23,187 bases of DNA from Alphaproteobacteria bacterium. GTDB lineage: Bacteria; Pseudomonadota; Alphaproteobacteria; RS24. The stretch covers positions 1-23,187 of the forward strand of contig JAKMCZ010000185.1 in assembly GCA_022428185.1 (NCBI GenBank), given 5' to 3'. Position numbers and translations under genes: made by a program. Of this stretch, positions 14,943 through 20,835 are shown piece by piece; position 1 is the first letter of the stretch, and each line of letters starts with the position of its first letter. The notes under the pieces were generated by a model. The model made no database searches and was not told the origin of the DNA. It was given only the letters and a program-made list of their open reading frames with translations.

Positions 14943-16392
14943 ACGTATCAAAACCGATATCTGCGTCATTGGCGGTGGCTCTGGCGGCCTGTCAGTGGCG
15001 GCGGGCGCATCGCAAATGGGTGCGCAAGTGGTGCTGGTCGAAGGCCATAAAATGGGCGGCGATTGTTTGAATTATGGCTGTGTGCCGTCAAAAGCGCTGC
15101 TGGCAGCGGCAGAGCGCGCTTATATGGGCCGCTCAAACGCGGCTTTTGGCGTTTCGGCGGCGCGCCCGAAAGTCGACTTTGCGGGTGTGATGGCGCATGT
15201 GCGCGAGACCATTGAGGCCATCGAGCCGGTCGATAGTGTCGAGCGATTTAGCGGTTTGGGGGTGCGGGTCATTGAGGCGACGGGCAAGTTTATCAACCGC
15301 AAAACGATAAAAGCGGGCAATGTTGAGATTACCGCCAAGCGGTTTGTTATTGCGACCGGTTCGGTGGCGGCGATTCCGAATATTCGCGGCCTCAAATCGG
15401 TTCCTTATCTGACCAATGAGATGATTTTTTCGCTCACCCATCAGCCCAAGCATTTAATGATTATCGGCGGCGGGCCGATTGGCGCTGAAATGGCGCAGGC
15501 CTTTGCGCGTCTGGGCAGCCGCGTCAGCGTATTGGAAGCGGATAAATTATTGGGGCGCGAAGACCAAGAAGTGAGCGCGCATGTCAAAAGCCAGCTTATC
15601 GAAGATGGGGTGTCTTTAATCGAGCGCGCGCGCATTGCCTCGGTCTCATCAAACCGAAAGAATAGCGGCGCACCTATCAATGCAGGGACAAAAATCACCG
15701 TTACTTTGAAGGATGGCGAAAAGCTGAACGGCGACGCGCTGCTGGTGGCAGCCGGTCGCCAAGCCAATCTGGCATCGCTCAATTTGGGCAAGGCGGGGGT
15801 CATAACCGACGGCAAAACCGCGCCGACGATTATTGTCGATAAGCGCATGCGCAGCAGCAATAAGAAAATTTTCGCGATTGGCGATGTTAATGGTGGCCCG
15901 CAATTCACCCATGCGGCCGGTTATCAGGCCGGTTTGGTCATTCGCAATATTTTGTTCTTCCTGCCCGCCAAAGCCAATTTCGATGCGCTGCCGCGCGTCA
16001 CATATACCAGCCCCGAGCTGGCGAGCGTCGGCCTTAGCGAAGCTCAGGCACGCGAAAAATATGCGGCGGTCAAAGTGCTGCGCTGGCCGTTTGAGGAAAA
16101 TGATCGCGCCCGCGCTGAACGCGATATGCGCGGCATGGTGAAGATTGTCACCACCCGCAATGGGCGCATTTTGGGCGCATCGATTGTCGGCAAAGGAGCG
16201 GGCGATTTGCTCGCGCCGTGGACGATGGCACTGGCACAAGGCTTGCCCATATCGGCGATGGCGGGCGTTATTGCGCCTTATCCGACACGCGGCGAGGCCT
16301 CAAAACGTGCTGCCGGTGACTATTACACGCCGACCTTGTTTGGCCCGCGCACGGCTAAAATCGTTCGTCTTTTAGCTTCCTTCCGCCGTTAA
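14935..16392 (+). CDS. MerA/Lpd-like FAD-dependent pyridine nucleotide-disulfide oxidoreductase
   Basis: This is a 485 aa class I flavoprotein disulfide reductase. The FAD-binding GGGSGG is at 13-18, the redox-active disulfide is Cys44-Cys49 (GGDCLNYGCVPSK), the NAD(P)-binding GGGPIG is at 178-183, and IFAIGDVNGG (second FAD motif) is at 312-321, followed by a dimerisation domain. The C-terminal His-Glu dyad of dihydrolipoamide dehydrogenase is altered: the catalytic His position is Tyr449 in APYPTRGE, while Glu454 remains. A Tyr here recalls mercuric reductase, but the C-terminal Cys pair and the N-terminal metal-binding domain of MerA are absent, so mercury reduction should not be assumed. 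The start ATG 14935 has AGGTGAG just upstream and lies inside the end of the TVP38 gene, a pairing known in other genomes and sometimes fused. Confidence 0.9.
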   Translation: MAERIKTDICVIGGGSGGLSVAAGASQMGAQVVLVEGHKMGGDCLNYGCVPSKALLAAAERAYMGRSNAAFGVSAARPKVDFAGVMAHVRETIEAIEPVDSVERFSGLGVRVIEATGKFINRKTIKAGNVEITAKRFVIATGSVAAIPNIRGLKSVPYLTNEMIFSLTHQPKHLMIIGGGPIGAEMAQAFARLGSRVSVLEADKLLGREDQEVSAHVKSQLIEDGVSLIERARIASVSSNRKNSGAPINAGTKITVTLKDGEKLNGDALLVAAGRQANLASLNLGKAGVITDGKTAPTIIVDKRMRSSNKKIFAIGDVNGGPQFTHAAGYQAGLVIRNILFFLPAKANFDALPRVTYTSPELASVGLSEAQAREKYAAVKVLRWPFEENDRARAERDMRGMVKIVTTRNGRILGASIVGKGAGDLLAPWTMALAQGLPISAMAGVIAPYPTRGEASKRAAGDYYTPTLFGPRTAKIVRLLASFRR

Positions 16393-16403
16393 CCTTTTGT
16401 TAA
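16389..16403. promoter_or_regulatory. CtrA-type binding site (TTAA-N7-TTAA)
   Basis: TTAA at 16389-16392 and TTAA at 16400-16403 are separated by exactly seven bases (CCTTTTG), the spacing of the alphaproteobacterial cell-cycle regulator CtrA. It lies 24 bases before the ATG of the small membrane protein gene at 16427, and its first half overlaps the stop codon of the flavoprotein gene. Confidence 0.5.
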
Positions 16404-16412
16404 GCTTTACGC

Positions 16413-16425
16413 GTTAAAGTTTAAC
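16413..16425. repeat. Palindrome GTTAAA-G-TTTAAC directly before a start codon
   Basis: A perfect 6+6 inverted repeat about a single G. It ends one base before ATG 16427 and 10 bases after the CtrA-type site. The position would suit an operator or a second regulator contact. Confidence 0.4.
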
Positions 16426-16426
16426 A

Positions 16427-16774
16427 ATGAGTAAATTGCGTATGTTTCCCAAAGCCAGTTATGCTGTGCGTCTGCCGACCTTACCGCGTCAAGTCGTGAT
16501 GCTGGTTCTGCTTATCAATATTGTCGGTTTCGGCTTGATTATTCCCTATATTGTCGGCGAATGGGTCAATCGCACCATGCGCGAGACCGTCGCGCAAGCC
16601 GCTGTGCTGGCGCAAATTACCGAAATGCAAGATTTAACCGGACGCCGCGCGATGAAAGAGACGCGCGCTTTGCGCATGTCAGGTTTTGACATTCAAACGG
16701 CGGAAGCCAAGCAGCCGACTTTGGTCTGGTTGGTCGCCAGCCCGCTGATTGAGGGCGCGGCGCGCGAAACCTGA
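16427..16774 (+). CDS. Small single-TM protein, possible N-terminal remnant of a sensor kinase
   Basis: This is a 115 aa protein that I do not recognise. It has a basic N terminus, one transmembrane helix (about residues 23-43, VVMLVLLINIVGFGLIIPYIV) and a soluble tail with a helical segment rich in Ala and Gln (NRTMRETVAQAAVLAQITEM) and then SGFDIQTAEAK. That layout resembles the first TM helix and the beginning of the periplasmic sensor part of some alphaproteobacterial histidine kinases, but no second TM helix, HAMP or kinase domain follows before the next gene. It may therefore be a decayed kinase or an independent small membrane protein. The start ATG 16427 has no ribosome-binding site; ATG 16442 is an alternative. 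A CtrA-type site lies just upstream. Confidence 0.6.
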   Translation: MSKLRMFPKASYAVRLPTLPRQVVMLVLLINIVGFGLIIPYIVGEWVNRTMRETVAQAAVLAQITEMQDLTGRRAMKETRALRMSGFDIQTAEAKQPTLVWLVASPLIEGAARET

Positions 16775-16779
16775 TAAGC

Positions 16780-16808
16780 TTGACCGGTCTCGATGCGGTC
16801 GCTAGCGT
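16780..16808 (+). promoter_or_regulatory. Promoter of the P1-family peptidase
   Basis: TTGACC (16780-16785), a 17-base spacer and TAGCGT (16803-16808) inside GCTAGCGT. The leader to ATG 16855 would be about 40 bases. Confidence 0.45.
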
Positions 16809-16854
16809 CGCCCTATCTGACTGCTATAGAATTCGACATATGGGACGAGATGGC

Positions 16855-17889
16855 ATGAGCAAGATAACCGCCGGTGCAAAAAATCTGATCACCGATATTC
16901 AAGGTCTGCAAATAGGCCATGCGGTCGATGCGGGTGCGCGCACGGGCGTCAGCGTGATTGTGCCTGATACACCGGCGGTGATTGCCGCCAGCATTTCCGG
17001 TGGCGGGCCGGGCACAAGAGAAACCGATGCGCTGAAGCCTGAAACATTGGTCGCGCGTGCTGACGCAATTGTTTTATCGGGCGGCTCGGTTTACGGGTTA
17101 GATGCCGCTTCGGGTGTAACGTCGGCAATGGGAGCGCAAGGGCGCGGCTTTGCCACCGGTGCGCCCAAGCCATCGCCGATTATTCCGGCAGCGATTTTGT
17201 TCGATGTCGCCAATGGCGGCGATAAGGATTGGGGTGATACGCCGCCTTATAATGCGCTGGGTCGCACGGCTTATGAGAATCTTTCGAGGGATTTTGCGCT
17301 CGGCAATATCGGTGCCGGTTTCGGGGCCGGGGCCGGTGGCTTGAAAGGCGGGCTGGGCAGCGCGTCGAGCGTGCTCGACGGTAAGGTAAAAATAGGCGCG
17401 TTGATTGCGGTCAATCCACTTGGCTCGGTGGTTGATGAAGCGGGGCGGTTTTGGGCGCAATCTCTGGCACTCGAGGTTGATGGCACGCCCGAGTTCGGCT
17501 TGGCAAAACTAGACGGACAAATGGCTGATGCAACGGCACATCCGATGCAGGGTTCAAAAATTGCAGCGGCGCTCACCAATACCAGCATTGGCGTGGTTGC
17601 GACCGCTGCCGATTTAAGCGTGGCGGAGGCGACGCGCCTCGCCATTATGGCGCAGGACGGTTTGGCGCGCGCCATTCGTCCGGTGCATACGCCATTTGAT
17701 GGGGACGCAATTTTCGTGCTGGCAACCGGGGCAGAAAAATTGGCTGAGGCTGACGACATGCGTCCGCTGGCGTTGGCCGAGCTTGGCGCATTGGCGGCTG
17801 ATTGCGTCAGCCGTGCTGTGGCGCGCGGTGTGTTTGAAGCCGAAACGCTGGGCGACATGCAAGCCTATCGCGCGCGCTTTGAAGATTGA
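16855..17889 (+). CDS. P1 family (S58, DmpA/NylC-like) self-processing peptidase
   Basis: This is a 344 aa member of the DmpA/NylC N-terminal-nucleophile family, which covers L-aminopeptidase/D-esterases, beta-aminopeptidases and nylon-oligomer hydrolases. Family segments are ITDIQGLQIGHA at the start, GGGPGTRETDAL, VLSGGSVYGLDAASGV, GAGFGAGAGGLKGGLGSAS and IAVNPLGSVVD. The predicted cleavage point is Asn242-Thr243 in LTNTSIGVVAT, where Thr243 would become the N-terminal nucleophile of the beta chain, as known for NylC. IRPVHTPFDGDAIFVLATG follows. No signal peptide is seen, so it is cytoplasmic. ATG 16855 has GAG seven bases upstream; ATG 16840 and TTG 16780 are in frame but the added residues are not family-like, and TTG 16780 coincides with the -35 element. 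The natural substrate cannot be told from sequence. Confidence 0.9.
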   Translation: MSKITAGAKNLITDIQGLQIGHAVDAGARTGVSVIVPDTPAVIAASISGGGPGTRETDALKPETLVARADAIVLSGGSVYGLDAASGVTSAMGAQGRGFATGAPKPSPIIPAAILFDVANGGDKDWGDTPPYNALGRTAYENLSRDFALGNIGAGFGAGAGGLKGGLGSASSVLDGKVKIGALIAVNPLGSVVDEAGRFWAQSLALEVDGTPEFGLAKLDGQMADATAHPMQGSKIAAALTNTSIGVVATAADLSVAEATRLAIMAQDGLARAIRPVHTPFDGDAIFVLATGAEKLAEADDMRPLALAELGALAADCVSRAVARGVFEAETLGDMQAYRARFED

Positions 17890-17920
17890 GCCGGACACTT
17901 GAGCCAGACAATTTAGCGTG

Positions 17921-17948
17921 TTGGTTAAAATGCTGCCTTGCATAAATT
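17921..17948 (+). promoter_or_regulatory. Candidate promoter of tRNA-Arg
   Basis: TTGGTT (17921-17926), a 16-base spacer and TAAATT (17943-17948), placed 28 bases before the mature tRNA end. It lies in the A/T-rich gap after the peptidase gene. Confidence 0.35.
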
Positions 17949-17976
17949 AAGGTCTGCCAGTAAAACCCTCACCAAC

Positions 17977-18053
17977 GCACCGGTAGCTCAGCTGGATAGA
18001 GTACTTGACTACGAATCAAGGGGTCGGGAGTTCGAATCTTCCCCGGTGCGCCA
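17977..18053 (+). tRNA. tRNA-Arg (anticodon ACG)
   Basis: A complete cloverleaf. The acceptor stem GCACCGG (17977-17983) pairs with CCGGTGC (18043-18049), followed by discriminator G and an encoded CCA (18051-18053). The D arm has GCTCAGCTGGATAGAGT. The anticodon stem CTTGA/TCAAG encloses loop CTACGAA with anticodon ACG at 18011-18013. The T arm is GGGAG-TTCGAAT-CTTCC. The A at position 34 would be deaminated to inosine to read CGU, CGC and CGA. A T-rich stretch follows (18054-18065). Confidence 0.97.
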
Positions 18054-18083
18054 TTTTCTTTTTTGCTCTGCTTGCCGGATTGC

Positions 18084-18112
18084 TTGTTGCCCGCAATGGC
18101 GAATGCTAATCT
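18084..18112 (+). promoter_or_regulatory. Promoter of the FAD monooxygenase, repeated before the PAP2 gene
   Basis: TTGTTG (18084-18089), 17 bases, TAATCT (18107-18112). The block CTTGTTGCCC (18083-18092), nine bases, AATGCTA (18102-18108) recurs with identical spacing at 19791-19816. Transcription would start near 18119, about 23 bases before the GTG start. Confidence 0.5.
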
Positions 18113-18141
18113 ATGCGCTTAGCGATGGGAGAAAATGGGTT

Positions 18142-19689
18142 GTGAGGGTGCCGTATGATGTGTTGATTTCTGGCTGTGGTCCGGTTGGCGCCACATTAGC
18201 CAATTTGTTGCGGCAGCAGGGCTATGCGGTGGCGATTTTCGACCGTGACAAAGATGTCTTTATTGCGCCTCGGGCCATGCAAATCGACGCGGAAAGCTGT
18301 CGCATTTTTCAGCAATTGGGTATTCAGTCTAGGCTTGAAGGGCGCGATGCGCGGCCTGCCTATAAGCATGTGTTTGTCGACAAAAACCGCAAAACGCTGA
18401 TGGCGTTGGACACCCATTCGATTAGAGAGATTTACGGCCACGCCGCCGCCGGTATGCGGTTTCACCAACCGGCACTGGAACACCTGCTGCGCGCCGATTT
18501 CGACAATACCGAGGCCAGTCCCAAAGTCGATACCTATCTCGGCTATGAGGTACTGGCGGTTGATGGCGCAGGGTCGGCGGCGACGCTCACGGCGAAGAAT
18601 ATTGAAACCGAAGAGGTCACGGAATTCTCCGGTCGCTATCTGGTCGGTGCCGATGGTGGCAACAGTTTGTGCCGCAAATATATTACCGATACGCGCATTG
18701 ATATGAATTATGCGCGGCGCTGGATTGTTATGGACGTGCTGGTTCACGATGACGCGCTTTGGAACAGCCTCATTGATAGATCGGAATTCATGTGCCGACC
18801 CGATGCTGCGGTGGTGTTCGTCAAAGGCTGTAATAATCATGTGCGCTTTGATTTTGAAGTCACCGATGAGGTGGCTGAGACCTTTACAAAGGACGATGCC
18901 ATTGCGCTGATTTCAAATTATTTCGACACAAGCTCGATCGAATTTCAGCGCATCGCGCCCTATTATTTTTACGCTGGCATGCCGGATAAATGGCGCAAGG
19001 GTCGCGTCTTCATCGCCGGTGATGCGGCGCATCTAACCTCACCTTTTTCGGGTCAGGGTTTGAATATGGGTATTCGCGACGCGGCCAATCTGGCTTTCAA
19101 ATTTGATTTGGTATTTCGCGGTTTAGCCGGCGACGAATGTCTGAATAGCTATCAGGACGAACGCTGGCCGCATTGCGAGCGCACGATTAATGGCGCGACG
19201 GCGCGTGGTTTGATGATTAGCGCCAATGATTTGCGGGGTCGCATGAAGCGCGCCCTATCGTTTTTCATCGGTCGGGTTAGCCCGGGTCTGGCATTGGCGA
19301 TGACTGTAAAAATGAGCGATTTCACCGTCTATGAAAATGGTCTGATTGGCGCGCACAAACTGTCGGGCGACCGCTTTATTCAACCCTGGGTCACGGCACA
19401 AGACGATGTGCCTATGTTGCTCGATGATGTGGCGGGTGACGGCTTTTTGCTGCTTACAAACGGCTCTGACGCCAGCCAAAAAGAGGCGTGGTTCGACAAA
19501 AAATTGGGCGGGAAACGGTTGCATATCGGCACGGATATTGAGGACAGCAAGGGTTACCTGACGGCCTATTTTGAAAAGCATGACATCAGCGCCATTTTGG
19601 TTCGACCCGATCGCTACATATTTGATGCCGGTGATGATGCAGCGGCATTGACCGCCGGATTGAAAGATGCGCTGGCGGCTTATGGCTGA
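18142..19689 (+). CDS. FAD-dependent aromatic-ring-type monooxygenase (PHBH/MhpA family)
   Basis: This is a 515 aa single-component flavin hydroxylase of the class that uses NAD(P)H and oxygen to hydroxylate phenolic substrates. The dinucleotide-binding GCGPVG is at residues 11-16 in YDVLISGCGPVGATLANLL. The DG motif is near 171 (LVGADGGNSLCRKY), and the ribityl-binding GD motif is near 293 (GDAAHLTSPFSGQGLNMGIRD). The C-terminal about 130 residues (from WVTAQDDVPMLL) resemble the thioredoxin-like tail of MhpA-type enzymes. The frame is open back through the tRNA to 17938, which cannot be coding; GTG 18142 is preferred because GGGAG lies ten bases upstream and the family N terminus begins there. 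No ring-cleavage or other aromatic-pathway genes are nearby, so the substrate is unknown. Confidence 0.9.
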   Translation: MRVPYDVLISGCGPVGATLANLLRQQGYAVAIFDRDKDVFIAPRAMQIDAESCRIFQQLGIQSRLEGRDARPAYKHVFVDKNRKTLMALDTHSIREIYGHAAAGMRFHQPALEHLLRADFDNTEASPKVDTYLGYEVLAVDGAGSAATLTAKNIETEEVTEFSGRYLVGADGGNSLCRKYITDTRIDMNYARRWIVMDVLVHDDALWNSLIDRSEFMCRPDAAVVFVKGCNNHVRFDFEVTDEVAETFTKDDAIALISNYFDTSSIEFQRIAPYYFYAGMPDKWRKGRVFIAGDAAHLTSPFSGQGLNMGIRDAANLAFKFDLVFRGLAGDECLNSYQDERWPHCERTINGATARGLMISANDLRGRMKRALSFFIGRVSPGLALAMTVKMSDFTVYENGLIGAHKLSGDRFIQPWVTAQDDVPMLLDDVAGDGFLLLTNGSDASQKEAWFDKKLGGKRLHIGTDIEDSKGYLTAYFEKHDISAILVRPDRYIFDAGDDAAALTAGLKDALAAYG

Positions 19690-19790
19690 GGGCGGGCAAT
19701 ACGGTCATATGTTGGACATTATGGTAATTCTGGGGCTTTTCTAATTGGCGGCCGGTCGCCGGTTTGCCCCTTAGTCTGCCCGTTAGCCTA
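19690..19790. other. Gap with GC-rich fold and short degenerate repeats
   Basis: The stretch after the monooxygenase has no credible gene. GGGGC (19732-19736) and GCCCC (19766-19770) could bracket an inner hairpin, GGCG (19747-19750) with CGCC (19757-19760). No T run follows, so a rho-independent terminator is not supported. TGCCC-n-TTAG-like units recur at 19765-19774, 19777-19786 and 19796-19807. Confidence 0.3.
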
Positions 19791-19791
19791 C

Positions 19792-19820
19792 TTGTTGCCC
19801 CTGATAGCAAATGCTAGTTT
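19792..19820 (+). promoter_or_regulatory. Promoter of the PAP2 phosphatase gene
   Basis: TTGTTG (19792-19797), 17 bases, TAGTTT (19815-19820), in the same CTTGTTGCCC-N9-AATGCTA frame as the promoter at 18084. Transcription would start near 19827, about 28 bases before the ATG. Confidence 0.5.
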
Positions 19821-19854
19821 GACGGCAGGGATATTGAGCGGGGGAACTCAATAA

Positions 19855-20754
19855 ATGTCTATCTGGAATGATATGGATTGGGTGCTGCCGTTGCGCACGC
19901 CGTTTTTTGATGGTTTTTTCGAACTGGTCACGCTGGCGGGTTATCCGCTGTTTTTGATTTTGTTTTTATGCTTTGGCTATTTTGCGCTCGGCAGCAGGCG
20001 GTTTTTTCATACCGCCATGTTGTTGATGGCGGCGGGTCTTCTGAATAGCTGGCTCAAGGATATCGGCCAAAATCCGCGCCCTGATGCGATTTATGCGCTC
20101 GATGGGCGGGTCGGTGATAGCTATGGCTGGCCCAGCGGGCACACGCAAATCGCCGTCGTTTTATGGGGTTATCTGGCCTATACGCTGCGCCAAAATTGGG
20201 CTTATGCGGTAGCCGCCATTTTTATTATTTTGCAGGGTTTTTCGCGGCTTTATTTGGGCGTGCACGATTTGGGCGATGTCGCATCGGGCTTCGTGTTCGG
20301 GGTTTTATGCCTGGCTGCCTATATCGGTGTCGAACGCAACCCGCTTTTAAGTGCAAAGATTGGCGCTGCATCCGCGGTTCAACTTCTAATGGGCTTGCTG
20401 GCCGTGCATGTCATTTACGCGCTGATTTATCCAACCCATGCGGGGCACGGCGCACCATTTTGGTTTATGGGCGCGATGACCGGTTTTCTGGCGGCGCATT
20501 ATTGGCGCGCGCAAGACGAGGTGAGATTGCCGGGCCCGATTGTGGCGCGGGGCGCGCTGGCCGCCGGATTGACTGCTTTGTGCTTTGTCCTGCTGATTGT
20601 CACCAGCCGCTTGCCAAACGCGCTGGCTGAAGACAGCGCGGTTTTGGAATATGGGTTCGGTGCTTTATTCGGGTTTGCCGCAATCGGCCTATTGCCGTTT
20701 TTGCTGGCCCAAATCAGTGCCAATTCCGCCCTTCGCAATTTCCTCGGCAAATAG
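19855..20754 (+). CDS. PAP2-superfamily membrane phosphatase
   Basis: This is a 299 aa integral membrane phosphatase of the type acting on lipid phosphates such as undecaprenyl pyrophosphate or phosphatidate. All three catalytic motifs are present: K68-DIGQNP-R75-P76, PSGH (93-96) and SRLYLGVHDLGD (Ser130, Arg131, His137, Asp141). TM helices precede and surround them (PLFLILFLCFGYFAL, AVAAIFIILQGF, FVFGVLCLAAYIG). Beyond the core, about 130 residues add further hydrophobic segments, so it is longer than the simplest PAP2 enzymes. GGGG lies about 12 bases before ATG 19855. The specific lipid substrate cannot be assigned. Confidence 0.9.
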   Translation: MSIWNDMDWVLPLRTPFFDGFFELVTLAGYPLFLILFLCFGYFALGSRRFFHTAMLLMAAGLLNSWLKDIGQNPRPDAIYALDGRVGDSYGWPSGHTQIAVVLWGYLAYTLRQNWAYAVAAIFIILQGFSRLYLGVHDLGDVASGFVFGVLCLAAYIGVERNPLLSAKIGAASAVQLLMGLLAVHVIYALIYPTHAGHGAPFWFMGAMTGFLAAHYWRAQDEVRLPGPIVARGALAAGLTALCFVLLIVTSRLPNALAEDSAVLEYGFGALFGFAAIGLLPFLLAQISANSALRNFLGK

Positions 20755-20783
20755 TCGCAGGGTCGCTTTCGGCCCGTTTCATC

Positions 20784-20812
20784 TTGTCATTCGGCGCGCG
20801 CGCCACTAGCCT
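20784..20812 (+). promoter_or_regulatory. Promoter of the sugar-lactone oxidase and PLP enzyme pair
   Basis: TTGTCA (20784-20789), 17 bases, TAGCCT (20807-20812). Transcription would start near 20819, with a ribosome-binding GGGAAGG shortly before ATG 20836. Confidence 0.5.
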
Positions 20813-20835
20813 TTTTGACAGTGAGGGAAGGCCAA

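Noticed and set aside
14935..16392. Annotation as mercuric reductase or dihydrolipoamide dehydrogenase
   Set aside because: The MerA Cys pair and the Lpd catalytic His are both missing, and there are no mer or 2-oxoacid dehydrogenase genes nearby.
17977..18053. tRNA-Arg as an integration site for a mobile island
   Set aside because: No integrase, no repeated tRNA 3' end downstream within the window and no composition shift were seen.
17938..18141. Upstream extension of the monooxygenase frame through the tRNA
   Set aside because: A tRNA gene occupies 17977-18053, and the protein family begins at the YDVLISGCGPVG segment, so the extension is not coding.
18196..18840. A 214-codon minus-strand frame inside the FAD monooxygenase
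   Set aside because: The plus-strand protein carries intact flavin motifs through this region; the antisense product shows no family features.
19732..19770. GGGGC/GCCCC structure as a terminator of the monooxygenase gene
   Set aside because: The stem is interrupted and no T run follows, so intrinsic termination is not supported.
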